From Planctomycetota bacterium (GTDB taxonomy: Bacteria; Planctomycetota; UBA1135; GCA-002686595), in contig JAJDEW010000058.1 in assembly GCA_029259595.1 (NCBI GenBank), forward strand, positions 1 through 64,000: 64,000 bases of DNA, in the 5' to 3' direction. Both the position numbers and the translations under genes were made by a program. Position 1 is the first letter of the stretch, and the number at the start of each line of letters is the position of its first letter. Of the stretch, positions 54,412 to 61,345 are shown piece by piece. The notes beneath the pieces are model-generated. The model had not been told where the DNA came from, did no database searches, and worked only from the letters and a program-made list of their open reading frames with translations.

Positions 54412-55410
54412 ATGTCGACGATCGTCCTCTCGCAAGCCGAAGTCCGCCGCTTGCTTCCGATGCGAACGTGCATCGAACTCGTCGCGAGCGCACTCGCCGA
54501 GCTCGGTCGCGACGAAGGCTGGAACCCTCTGCGTCAGGCCGCGCGGCTGCGGACCGGCTCGGGCTTGCTCGGCATGATGCCCGGACACCTCGAGGCCTCG
54601 GCAACCCTCGGTCTGAAGGTCGTCTGCGTCATGGCACAGGGCTCGGGCTCGCGGCACGACTCGCACCAGGGTCTCGTCGTGCTGTTCTCGACCGAAAACG
54701 GCACCCCCCTCGGCATCTTCGAGGCCAGCGAGATCACGTCGATCCGTACGGCAGCGGCGAGCGCCGTCGCGACGCGCGCGCTCGCACGGGCAGGTTCGAG
54801 GACGCTCGGGTTGCTCGGCACCGGCATCCAAGCTCGAGCCCATCTCGAAGCCATGCTGCTCGTTCGTCCGTTCGAGCGGGTCCTGGCCTTCAGCCCTGAC
54901 CGTGCGAGCTGCGCCACCTTCGCCCGAACGGCCACGGATCGCCATGGTGTCTCGGTCGAAGCCGTCGCCTCCGCGCGCGAAGCCGTCCGCGAATCGGATG
55001 TCGTTTGCACGGTGACCTCATCCTCTTCACCCGTTCTGCAGGGAACCTGGCTGCGGGCAGGAACCCACGTCAATGCGGTCGGAGCATGCATGCGCCATGC
55101 GCGTGAACTGGACGGAGATGCCGTGCGCCGTTGTCGTCTCTTCGTCGACCGGCTCGAGTCTGCGCGCGAGGAGTCCGGCGACTTCCTGCTCGCGGTCGAG
55201 GAGGGCTGCATCGGGCCGGATCACATCGTTGGCGAGCTCGGCGACGTATTGCTCCAGCGCCTCCCGGGTCGCCGCAACGAGGACGAGATCACGCTTTTCG
55301 ACTCGGTCGGCCTCGCCATCGAGGACCTCGCGGCCGCGCGCCACCTCCTGGAGCGCGCCGAACAGGAGGGAGCCGGCACGCGCGTCGACCTCACGGGTCT
55401 TCGCGGATGA
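54412..55410 (+). CDS. Ornithine cyclodeaminase/mu-crystallin family enzyme
   Basis: A 332-residue NAD(P)-dependent enzyme. The family is seen in the N-terminal LSQAEVRRLLPMRTCIELVASALAEL, the substrate part LGLKVVCVMAQGSGSRHDSHQGLVVLFS, GIFEASEITSIRTAAASAVAT, the dinucleotide loop LGLLGTGIQARAHLEAM and HVNAVGACMRHARELDGDAV. Members include ornithine cyclodeaminase, alanine dehydrogenase of archaea, ketimine reductases, EutC of hydroxyectoine use and BhcD (iminosuccinate reductase). Its stop overlaps the next gene, a dehydratase, by 4 bp. Reduction of the enamine or imine made by that enzyme is the best guess from context. Confidence 0.9.
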   Translation: MSTIVLSQAEVRRLLPMRTCIELVASALAELGRDEGWNPLRQAARLRTGSGLLGMMPGHLEASATLGLKVVCVMAQGSGSRHDSHQGLVVLFSTENGTPLGIFEASEITSIRTAAASAVATRALARAGSRTLGLLGTGIQARAHLEAMLLVRPFERVLAFSPDRASCATFARTATDRHGVSVEAVASAREAVRESDVVCTVTSSSSPVLQGTWLRAGTHVNAVGACMRHARELDGDAVRRCRLFVDRLESAREESGDFLLAVEEGCIGPDHIVGELGDVLLQRLPGRRNEDEITLFDSVGLAIEDLAAARHLLERAEQEGAGTRVDLTGLRG

Positions 55411-56375
55411 CGAGCCTCCGCGCACCGGACCGCGCCGCGATCGAGACGGCCCGCGAGCGGATCGAAGGCGTCGCCCTTCGATCGCCCCTCGTTCCGCTGC
55501 CCGGACTTCCCCCTTCCGCTCCCCGCATCTTCCTCAAGCTCGAGAACCTGCAGCCGATCGGTTCTTTCAAGCTCCGCGGCGCGGCCAACCGGGTGGGTGC
55601 CGCATCGAGTGCGGAGCTCGCCCGCGGTCTCCTCGCGGCGAGCGCGGGCAACTGGGCCCAAGGCGTCGCCTGGATGGCGCGCGCGCGGGGCGTCCCGGCC
55701 ACGATCGTCGTGCCCGACTCCGCCCCGCGCGCCAAGCTCGCGGCGATCGAACGACTCGGTGCACGGGCGGTCACGGTGCCCTACGAACGTTGGTGGCAGA
55801 CCATGCTCGAACGCTGCCACCCTGGACTCGAAGGCCTCTTCCTCCACCCCGTCTGCGACCCGGAAGTGCTCGCCGGCAACGCGACGATCGGGCTGGAGAT
55901 CCTGGAGGAGCTCCCCGACGTCGATACGATCGTCGCCCCCTGGGGCGGCGGAGGATTGGCCTGCGGGATCGCCGCGGCCGTCAGAATCCATCGTCCAGCC
56001 GTTCGCGTCTTCGCCGCCGAGGTCGACACGGCGGCACACCTGGCGGCCTCGCTGGCAAGCGGCGCCCCTTCGAACGTGGGTTGGCGACCGTCCTTCGTCG
56101 ACGGGATCGGTGGCAAGGGCCTGCTCGAGGAGATGTGGCCCCTGGCGCAAGAGCTCTTGACGGGTTCGATTCCCTGCCCGGTGCCCGCCATCGCCGCGGC
56201 TCTTCGGCGCATCGCCCTGGACGCGAAGGTCGTCAGCGAAGGAGCCGGCGCGGCGTCCGTGGCCGCGGCCCTCGCAGGCGGCGCGGGGACAGGAACGATC
56301 GCCTGCGTCGTGTCCGGAGGGAATGTCGACGCCACCGTTCTCGCGACCCTGTTGCGTGGCGAGCTTCCGGACTGA
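55407..56375 (+). CDS. Threonine dehydratase-like PLP enzyme coupled to the OCD gene
   Basis: A 322-residue fold-type II PLP enzyme in ATGA overlap with the OCD-like gene. PLP Lys is K55 in LQPIGSFKLRGAANR; the substrate loop is SAGNWAQGVAW, with Trp where canonical enzymes have His; the phosphate loop is APWGGGGLACG; and the C-terminus is VVSGGNVDA. No ACT domain. The Trp in the substrate loop marks it as different from both other dehydratases here. Similar pairs are EutB-EutC and BhcB-BhcD, so a beta-elimination on a hydroxylated amino acid is likely. Its stop lies 4 bp from the convergent SNF2 gene. Confidence 0.88.
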   Translation: MTSLRAPDRAAIETARERIEGVALRSPLVPLPGLPPSAPRIFLKLENLQPIGSFKLRGAANRVGAASSAELARGLLAASAGNWAQGVAWMARARGVPATIVVPDSAPRAKLAAIERLGARAVTVPYERWWQTMLERCHPGLEGLFLHPVCDPEVLAGNATIGLEILEELPDVDTIVAPWGGGGLACGIAAAVRIHRPAVRVFAAEVDTAAHLAASLASGAPSNVGWRPSFVDGIGGKGLLEEMWPLAQELLTGSIPCPVPAIAAALRRIALDAKVVSEGAGAASVAAALAGGAGTGTIACVVSGGNVDATVLATLLRGELPD

Positions 56376-56379
56376 CGGG

Positions 56380-58788
56380 CTAGACTCCCCCAACCGACGC
56401 CTGGCGTTCGCGCTCCTCTTCCAGCACGCGCCGCTGCAAGCTCTCGGGCGGCAGTCCCGCTCCCTTGAGTTCGGTATCGCGCGCAAATGCGTCGAACAGA
56501 TCGCGCTTTGCCGACAAGAGATCGACCAAGCGCTCATCGACCGTAGCGCGGGCCAGCAGTCGGTGCACGATCACGCGTTGCGTCTGCCCCATGCGATGCG
56601 CACGCGCGATCGCTTGGTCCTCGGTCGTCGGCTTCACCTGGGGCTCCATCAGCACGACGACCGAAGCCGCTTGGAGATTCAAGCCCGTTCCGGCCGCGTC
56701 GATCTGGCAGGCGAGCAACGCGAAGCCGTCGAGGGCGCTGAAACGTTCGACGAGTTCGATGCGGGCCTTCGGGTCGACGTCGCCACGGATCGTGCCGACC
56801 GCACCGAAGCGTCGAGCCACGGCGTCCAGCACCGCAAGGAAGGTGGAGAAGACCAGGACCTTGCGCCCCGACTCTCGGTGATCGGCCAGGAGGTCCTCGA
56901 GGTGCTCGAGCTTGGACGCGGTCTCTGACGAGCCGATCGAGGTCGCGGAGCGCATCCCCATGAAATCCGACCGCCTGACAGCCGCGCGATAGAGCTCGAG
57001 CTCGGTCCCGGAGAGCTCGACCCACTCTTCGACCTCGATGCGATCGGGCAACTCCTGCAGCACCTCCGCCTGATTCCGCCGCAGATAGACGCCCGCGACC
57101 TCACGCTGGAAGGCGCCGGACAGGTCGCGGAGGGCCGCGCGTGCGTCCTGCTCGAAGTCGCCGGCGCGATGCAACTTCGCGGCTACGACAGGCTGTGCGA
57201 CTCGAATCAGGTTCAGGAACTCGCGCGGGTGGTTCTCCTGCGGCGTCCCGGTCAGCAGGCAGACGAGCTCTGCTTGCTCTGCGAGGCCGACGGCCGCTCG
57301 TGTGCGCTTGGCGTCGGGGTTCTTCATGTAGTGAGCTTCGTCCGCCGCGAAGAAGTCCAGCTCGACATCGGGAAGCTCCCCGTCCGCGACCAGGTTTCGC
57401 AGGGTCGCGTAGGAGGTGACCGCGAGCCCACCGTCGCGCTGCCACGCGAGCAGCGTGTCCGGTGCATCGGATCCGTGGATCGCCCAGGCCGCAAAGGGAG
57501 CCCGCCGCTCGACCTCGCGCTTCCAGTTCCAGATCAGGCCCGCGGGCGCCACGACGAAGAAGTGCGCACACCTTGCATCGCTGCGAGCGAGCTCCCAGAG
57601 ATGCGTCATGGCGGCCAGCACTTGGATCGTCTTGCCCAACCCCATCTCGTCTCCGAGAATCGTACGTCGCTGTACGAGCAGGTACTTGGCACCGAATTCC
57701 TGGTACGCGCGCAAGGTCACCCGAAGCGAAGAGCACTCGAGCGGCGCCCCTTGGACGCGCTCGACGATCTCATCGGTGAGGCCTCCACGAATCGCCTGAT
57801 CGCCATCCGGCGCGCCGAAACCGAGCCTCGTGAAGCTCTGCGCGACGAGGGCCAGGAAGTCGGAGAAGCACAGTTCGATTTCGGCCCGGACGTAATCGGG
57901 CTCGCGAGCCTCATGTCGCTCCGTCGCCAGCTTCTTCCAGTTCGTCTCGAGGTCGGCGAGCAGTGAGGAACGGCCGAGAGCATCCAGCTCATCCAGTAAG
58001 GCGCGCAGCCCTGTGCGGGTTTCCTCCGCACGCTCCCGTGCGAAGACTTCGAACAGCCACGAGGAGAGTCCCGCGCGAGGCGACCACTGGGCGCGCAGCG
58101 ACTGAAGCCGGGCCAGCTGGTTCCGAAGCGACCCGAAGGGCTCCCCCAGGGCGTCGCGCCACTGGAGCACGAGGAGCGCGTCGCGCGCCAGATCCATGGC
58201 CGAGTTCGAACCCAGCTCGACCCCGGGAGCGGTCGGCGGCTTCTCGCGCTCCCGTTGCGCGCTGCGCTTGACCGCCGCCGCAATGCGGGGCGCTGTCGTG
58301 GCGCCCACTCCCTTCACACGCGCGATTCGCAGGGCCGACATCCCGTGCAAGTCTGCCACGGTGCGTAGACCCTCGTCTCGCAAGGCGCCCCAGCGCACGC
58401 GCTTGGCTCCTTCGTCCTTGAGAGAGTCGAGGGACAAGGACCGCATCCGTTCGAGCACCTGCGCCTCGACGTAGGAGCGGGCGGAGGCATCCAGCGCTCG
58501 GTCGAGCTCCTGCAGATCCCGACCGATGGCGCGAACGAGTCGGCGCGGAGCACGCATGCGCTTGCGGATCCGCCTCCGGAGTCGACCGGCCGGAGACAGC
58601 GCCCAGGCGCAAGCGACCCCCACGAACAGGAGGATGACGGCGAGCACGACCGTCAGACCCACGGCGACGGCGAAAACCCAGGGTTCGACTCCGCTCGAAT
58701 CGACGTCGAACCTCCACGGCAGAACGCGCGTGTCCTGCTCGAGCGTGAGGACGCAGACGAGGAATACGGAGGGCAACGGAGCACGCAT
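56380..58788 (-). CDS. SNF2-family ATPase with N-terminal membrane segment
   Basis: An 802-residue protein. The C-terminal two thirds are a complete SNF2/Rad54-type helicase-like ATPase: motif I ILGDEMGLGKTIQVLAA (Lys about 386), motif II AADEAHYMKN (about 483-486), motif III LLTGTPQENHP, motif V AGTGLNLQAAS and motif VI QAIARAHRMGQTQRV. Preceding this are helical parts and a helix-hairpin-helix-like stretch (LHGMSALRIARVKGVGATTAPRIAAA, about 147-172), which may bind DNA. The N-terminus is unusual: a short hydrophobic run (6-16) and a clear membrane helix at about 37-64 (WVFAVAVGLTVVLAVILLFVG...), followed by LRRRIRKRMR, a stop-transfer-like charge cluster. The ATPase would face the cytoplasm, tethered to the membrane. 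The start at 58788 was chosen because it is the first plausible ATG. Confidence 0.9.
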   Translation of the reverse strand: MRAPLPSVFLVCVLTLEQDTRVLPWRFDVDSSGVEPWVFAVAVGLTVVLAVILLFVGVACAWALSPAGRLRRRIRKRMRAPRRLVRAIGRDLQELDRALDASARSYVEAQVLERMRSLSLDSLKDEGAKRVRWGALRDEGLRTVADLHGMSALRIARVKGVGATTAPRIAAAVKRSAQREREKPPTAPGVELGSNSAMDLARDALLVLQWRDALGEPFGSLRNQLARLQSLRAQWSPRAGLSSWLFEVFARERAEETRTGLRALLDELDALGRSSLLADLETNWKKLATERHEAREPDYVRAEIELCFSDFLALVAQSFTRLGFGAPDGDQAIRGGLTDEIVERVQGAPLECSSLRVTLRAYQEFGAKYLLVQRRTILGDEMGLGKTIQVLAAMTHLWELARSDARCAHFFVVAPAGLIWNWKREVERRAPFAAWAIHGSDAPDTLLAWQRDGGLAVTSYATLRNLVADGELPDVELDFFAADEAHYMKNPDAKRTRAAVGLAEQAELVCLLTGTPQENHPREFLNLIRVAQPVVAAKLHRAGDFEQDARAALRDLSGAFQREVAGVYLRRNQAEVLQELPDRIEVEEWVELSGTELELYRAAVRRSDFMGMRSATSIGSSETASKLEHLEDLLADHRESGRKVLVFSTFLAVLDAVARRFGAVGTIRGDVDPKARIELVERFSALDGFALLACQIDAAGTGLNLQAASVVVLMEPQVKPTTEDQAIARAHRMGQTQRVIVHRLLARATVDERLVDLLSAKRDLFDAFARDTELKGAGLPPESLQRRVLEEERERQASVGGV

Positions 58789-58976
58789 CGGTGGGGCGAT
58801 AATAGGGTCGGCGGAGATCCTGACCAGGGGCAGACCTCCACGGCCTCTGGTCCGTTGCGGGCACGGTTCACGAGGGTTCACGGCGCGCGACTCGTGACCT
58901 TGCGGTTCACCGGGGCGGCTCTACCCCCGCACGTCGGCGACCTCGACCGAGACGCTGACGACGGAAGGAGGAGTTC
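58789..58976. other. Intergenic region upstream of the SNF2 gene
   Basis: About 190 bp with no recognised gene. GGTTCAC occurs three times (near 58865, 58875 and 58904); spacing and orientation do not suggest a defined operator. The SNF2 promoter should lie here on the minus strand. Confidence 0.35.
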
Positions 58977-59093
58977 GTGTTCCGCTCTTGGCCAGCTGGC
59001 CCGGGCCAGGAGCTGGCGGACGAACTCGGACGTTGGCTGCACAGCGAGGCCCAGACGCCGGTCGTGAAGGCGACCGGTCAGCCCGCGCCGTAG
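58977..59093 (+). CDS. Candidate 38-residue small protein
   Basis: A short frame starting at GTG, MFRSWPAGPGQELADELGRWLHSEAQTPVVKATGQPAP, with a near-ideal Shine-Dalgarno AAGGAGGAG (58965-58973) three to five bases upstream and an in-frame stop at 58956 that rules out a longer version. The hairpin at 59128 follows 35 bases after its stop. Residues 8-26 could form one amphipathic helix. I recognise no family. The strong ribosome-binding site is the main argument; it may be chance. Confidence 0.4.
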   Translation: MFRSWPAGPGQELADELGRWLHSEAQTPVVKATGQPAP

Positions 59094-59127
59094 CCGAGAG
59101 GCCGCAGTCGCTCTGAAATACGAAAGA

Positions 59128-59153
59128 GGCCGCCGGCACCCCTGCCGGCGGCC
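59128..59153. terminator. Intrinsic terminator of the coiled-coil gene
   Basis: A perfect 11-bp stem, GGCCGCCGGCA with TGCCGGCGGCC, loop four bases. On the minus strand it is followed by TCTTTCG, about 30 bases after the stop at 59184. It may also end a plus-strand transcript from the small frame at 58977. Confidence 0.85.
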
Positions 59154-59183
59154 TTCCTTCGGACTACGAGAGTCCGCGAGCGC

Positions 59184-60104
59184 TCAGTCCCGCAGGACGC
59201 GAACGCTAGCGGAGTAAGGCATGTCGCGGAGCTCGCTTCCGAGCTCGCTCACCTTGGCCTCGAGGGCCTCACCGGCCAGCTGCATGCGGGCCAGGTCCTC
59301 GTAGTCCCCCTGCTCTTGACTCTGGGCCAGGACGTCGAGCTCCGCTTCCTGACGGCTGCGGACCTCGGCCAGGCGACCGGAGATCTGGTCCAAGCTGATC
59401 GCTTCGTAGCGGCTGCACTCTTCGATCGTGCGGTTGCGCTTCTCGAGCAGGCCGATGAGACGCTCGTTGCGGGCGATGGCGTCGACCTGACGCGAGAGGG
59501 CCTGGATCTGCGAACGGAACTGAGCACGCTCGTTCTCGAGCTGGAGCAAGAGCTCGCTCATCCGTTCGGACTGTTGCTCGAGGTACGCGAGATCGTGCTG
59601 GGCGTCCGCCATGCGGTTGGCATAGGCGATCTTCGTGTTGCGGACCTGGTTGATACGGAGGGTCGCGCGTTCGACGCTGAGAGGCCGGTTTTCCACGCGG
59701 ACGGAAACGAGCCGGCTGCTGCCTTCGACTTCGGCGCGGGCCGTCGCCTCTTGGAAGCCGCTCTCGAGGGCGGCCAGATCCGAATCGGCCAGTTCGACGA
59801 CGCGTTGGGCGATTTCTCTCTCACGGTCGAGCTGACGAATCTGCTCGTTCAGCTCGGCGAGGTCTCCGCGCACTTGCGAGATGCGAGCCGGGTATTCCTT
59901 CTCCATCTCGCGCAGCTGGGCCCGGAGCGCTGTCGGGTCATCGATCGCGTGATCGATGTGGTCGAGGACCTGGCCGTGGACCTGATCGATGACGGCCTTG
60001 GTACGGTTGGGACCGGCCACGAACACCGCGGCGCCTGCGGCAGTGCCTACGAGGAGCGTCGCGATCACGCCGGTCCGGAAGATTTTCTTGAGGAAGCACA
60101 TCAT
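59184..60104 (-). CDS. Membrane-anchored coiled-coil protein
   Basis: A 306-residue protein. AGGAG lies about 11 bases before the first of two adjacent ATGs (60104 and 60101). One hydrophobic segment near the N-terminus (TGVIATLLVGTAAGAAVFVAG) follows a basic start (FLKKIFR), so it is an anchor or signal with the rest outside. Almost all of residues 45-295 is heptad-rich helix (LREMEKEYPARISQVRGDLAEL, LDREREIAQRVVELADSDLAAL, LENERAQFRSQIQALSRQV). I recognise no family beyond coiled coil; it is not an obvious PspA. It is divergent from the sigma factor-kinase pair, which may regulate it or respond to it. Confidence 0.82.
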   Translation of the reverse strand: MMCFLKKIFRTGVIATLLVGTAAGAAVFVAGPNRTKAVIDQVHGQVLDHIDHAIDDPTALRAQLREMEKEYPARISQVRGDLAELNEQIRQLDREREIAQRVVELADSDLAALESGFQEATARAEVEGSSRLVSVRVENRPLSVERATLRINQVRNTKIAYANRMADAQHDLAYLEQQSERMSELLLQLENERAQFRSQIQALSRQVDAIARNERLIGLLEKRNRTIEECSRYEAISLDQISGRLAEVRSRQEAELDVLAQSQEQGDYEDLARMQLAGEALEAKVSELGSELRDMPYSASVRVLRD

Positions 60105-60340
60105 TGTGGTTTTTGCTCCTATTCGAGCGGACGAGCCGCGGAACGGACTTCGATGGCGGCCCGTCTCGGGCCTATGCGGGGTTGTTGGGAATCGTCGGGG
60201 AGCCATTTCGCCGTCCGAGCGGGCTCCCGAACGGAGCCCGGACAAGGCGTAGGCCCCGATCCGGCCCCCCCACCCGGCTCGAGGCGAAGTCGACCGCGCG
60301 CATCGGCCGCATTTGAGGAATACTGTCCCCGGTCTCGAGT
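60105..60340. other. Divergent intergenic region, left part
   Basis: About 235 bp between the coiled-coil gene start and repeat copy B. The promoter of the coiled-coil gene should lie here on the minus strand. No gene, clear -35/-10 pair or perfect hairpin was seen. Confidence 0.4.
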
Positions 60341-60500
60341 TTAGGAGCCCTCGAGCAAGCGCATCGGATGCCGGGGCGTCGGCATCCGCTTCGGTGAGGC
60401 AACTGGAAGGCGATTCCCTGGATGCGGCGACGCTTTCAGGTGCCGCACCGCAGTGGAAGACGTCCCTTGGCGCCGAAAGACTTGTTCCATGTGCTCTCGG
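60341..60500 (+). repeat. Dispersed structured repeat, copy B
   Basis: About 160 bp in the same orientation as copies A and C. It carries GGATGCCGGGGCGTCGGCATCC (hairpin), GCTTCGGTGAGGC (shared with copy C), CGCACCGCAGTGGAAGACGTC and GACTTGTTC..TGTGCTC (shared with copy A). It ends 37 bp before the ATG of the sigma factor gene. With copy C it brackets the sigma factor-kinase pair as direct repeats. Confidence 0.75.
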
Positions 60501-60536
60501 GGCCCTGAACCGCCACGCCGCTCCCCTTCCTGAACG

Positions 60537-61319
60537 ATGCTCAACGACGTCACCACCGGATTCGTCGGTCGCCTGCGCGCCCGAGAACCCGCCGCCTGGT
60601 TCGAACTCTGGGAGAACTTCGGCCCGATCCTGCGCAACCAACTCTCGCGCTGGGGCCGCGGAAGGATCGGGGCCGAGACGGTTGCCGACCTCTCCCAGGA
60701 GACCCTCACCGCCCTGGCCGGAGCGATCGACCGGCACGACCCCAATCGGGGAGCTCGCTTTTCCACATGGCTGCTCGCGATCGCACGCCACACCTTGGGA
60801 GACGAGATCGATCGCCGCATGGCCCAGAAGCGGGGCTCCGGTCGCAAGGCGCTCTCGATCGATGACCACGACCCGGGCGCCGGATCGACCGAGACGCCGG
60901 ACGAGACCTACGAACAGGCCGTCTTCGACGCCAAGGTGGCGGCAGCGCTGCGCGCGGTCGAGCGCGACTGTGGCTTCAGCGAGTTCACCGTTTTTCGCCA
61001 GCGCATCCTCGAGGGCCGCTCCGGCAAGGATGTCGCCGCGAGCCTCGGAACCAGCGAGCCGACCGTGAGTCGCCGCCTGGCGACCATCCGCGGACGCCTC
61101 CGCGACCACTTGCAGGAGGTCTTTTCCAAGTACAGCTTCACGGACGAGGAGTGGGAGGAGCTTTCCCGAAATGGCCTGGACCTGTTTCCCAGCAAGAAGA
61201 GCGAAGCCGCCTTCGATGAGGCCGTAGCCGACGTGTACCACCGGCTGAACGAGCAGAGAGGAGGATCGGCCCCACATTCCGGCGGATCGAGCTCACTCGG
61301 CCGCTCGACGAACCCATGA
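60537..61319 (+). CDS. ECF-type RNA polymerase sigma factor
   Basis: A 260-residue sigma-70-family protein. Region 2 occupies about 15-85 (AWFELWENFGPILRNQL, DLSQETLTALAGAID, RFSTWLLAIARHTLGDEI) and region 4 about 125-185 (FTVFRQRILEGRSGKDVAASLGTSEPTVSRRLATIRGRLRDHL). It is longer than typical ECF factors, with about 70 extra C-terminal residues (FTDEEWEELSRNGLDLF...). The Ser/Thr kinase gene follows after 26 bp; the family includes kinase-linked ECF groups in Planctomycetota in which phosphorylation, not an anti-sigma factor, is thought to control activity. No anti-sigma gene is seen nearby. A dispersed repeat lies directly upstream. Confidence 0.92.
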   Translation: MLNDVTTGFVGRLRAREPAAWFELWENFGPILRNQLSRWGRGRIGAETVADLSQETLTALAGAIDRHDPNRGARFSTWLLAIARHTLGDEIDRRMAQKRGSGRKALSIDDHDPGAGSTETPDETYEQAVFDAKVAAALRAVERDCGFSEFTVFRQRILEGRSGKDVAASLGTSEPTVSRRLATIRGRLRDHLQEVFSKYSFTDEEWEELSRNGLDLFPSKKSEAAFDEAVADVYHRLNEQRGGSAPHSGGSSSLGRSTNP

Positions 61320-61345
61320 GGCCTTCCAGGCTCGGTTGAGGCGCG

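Noticed and set aside
51208-56375. An ectoine-degradation cluster
   Set aside because: Only the dehydratase-OCD part is seen; no ectoine hydrolase, deacetylase or transporter genes are present, so the name is not justified.
59184-60104. PspA/IM30 phage-shock protein
   Set aside because: It is coiled-coil, but has an N-terminal membrane segment and lacks the PspA sequence pattern.
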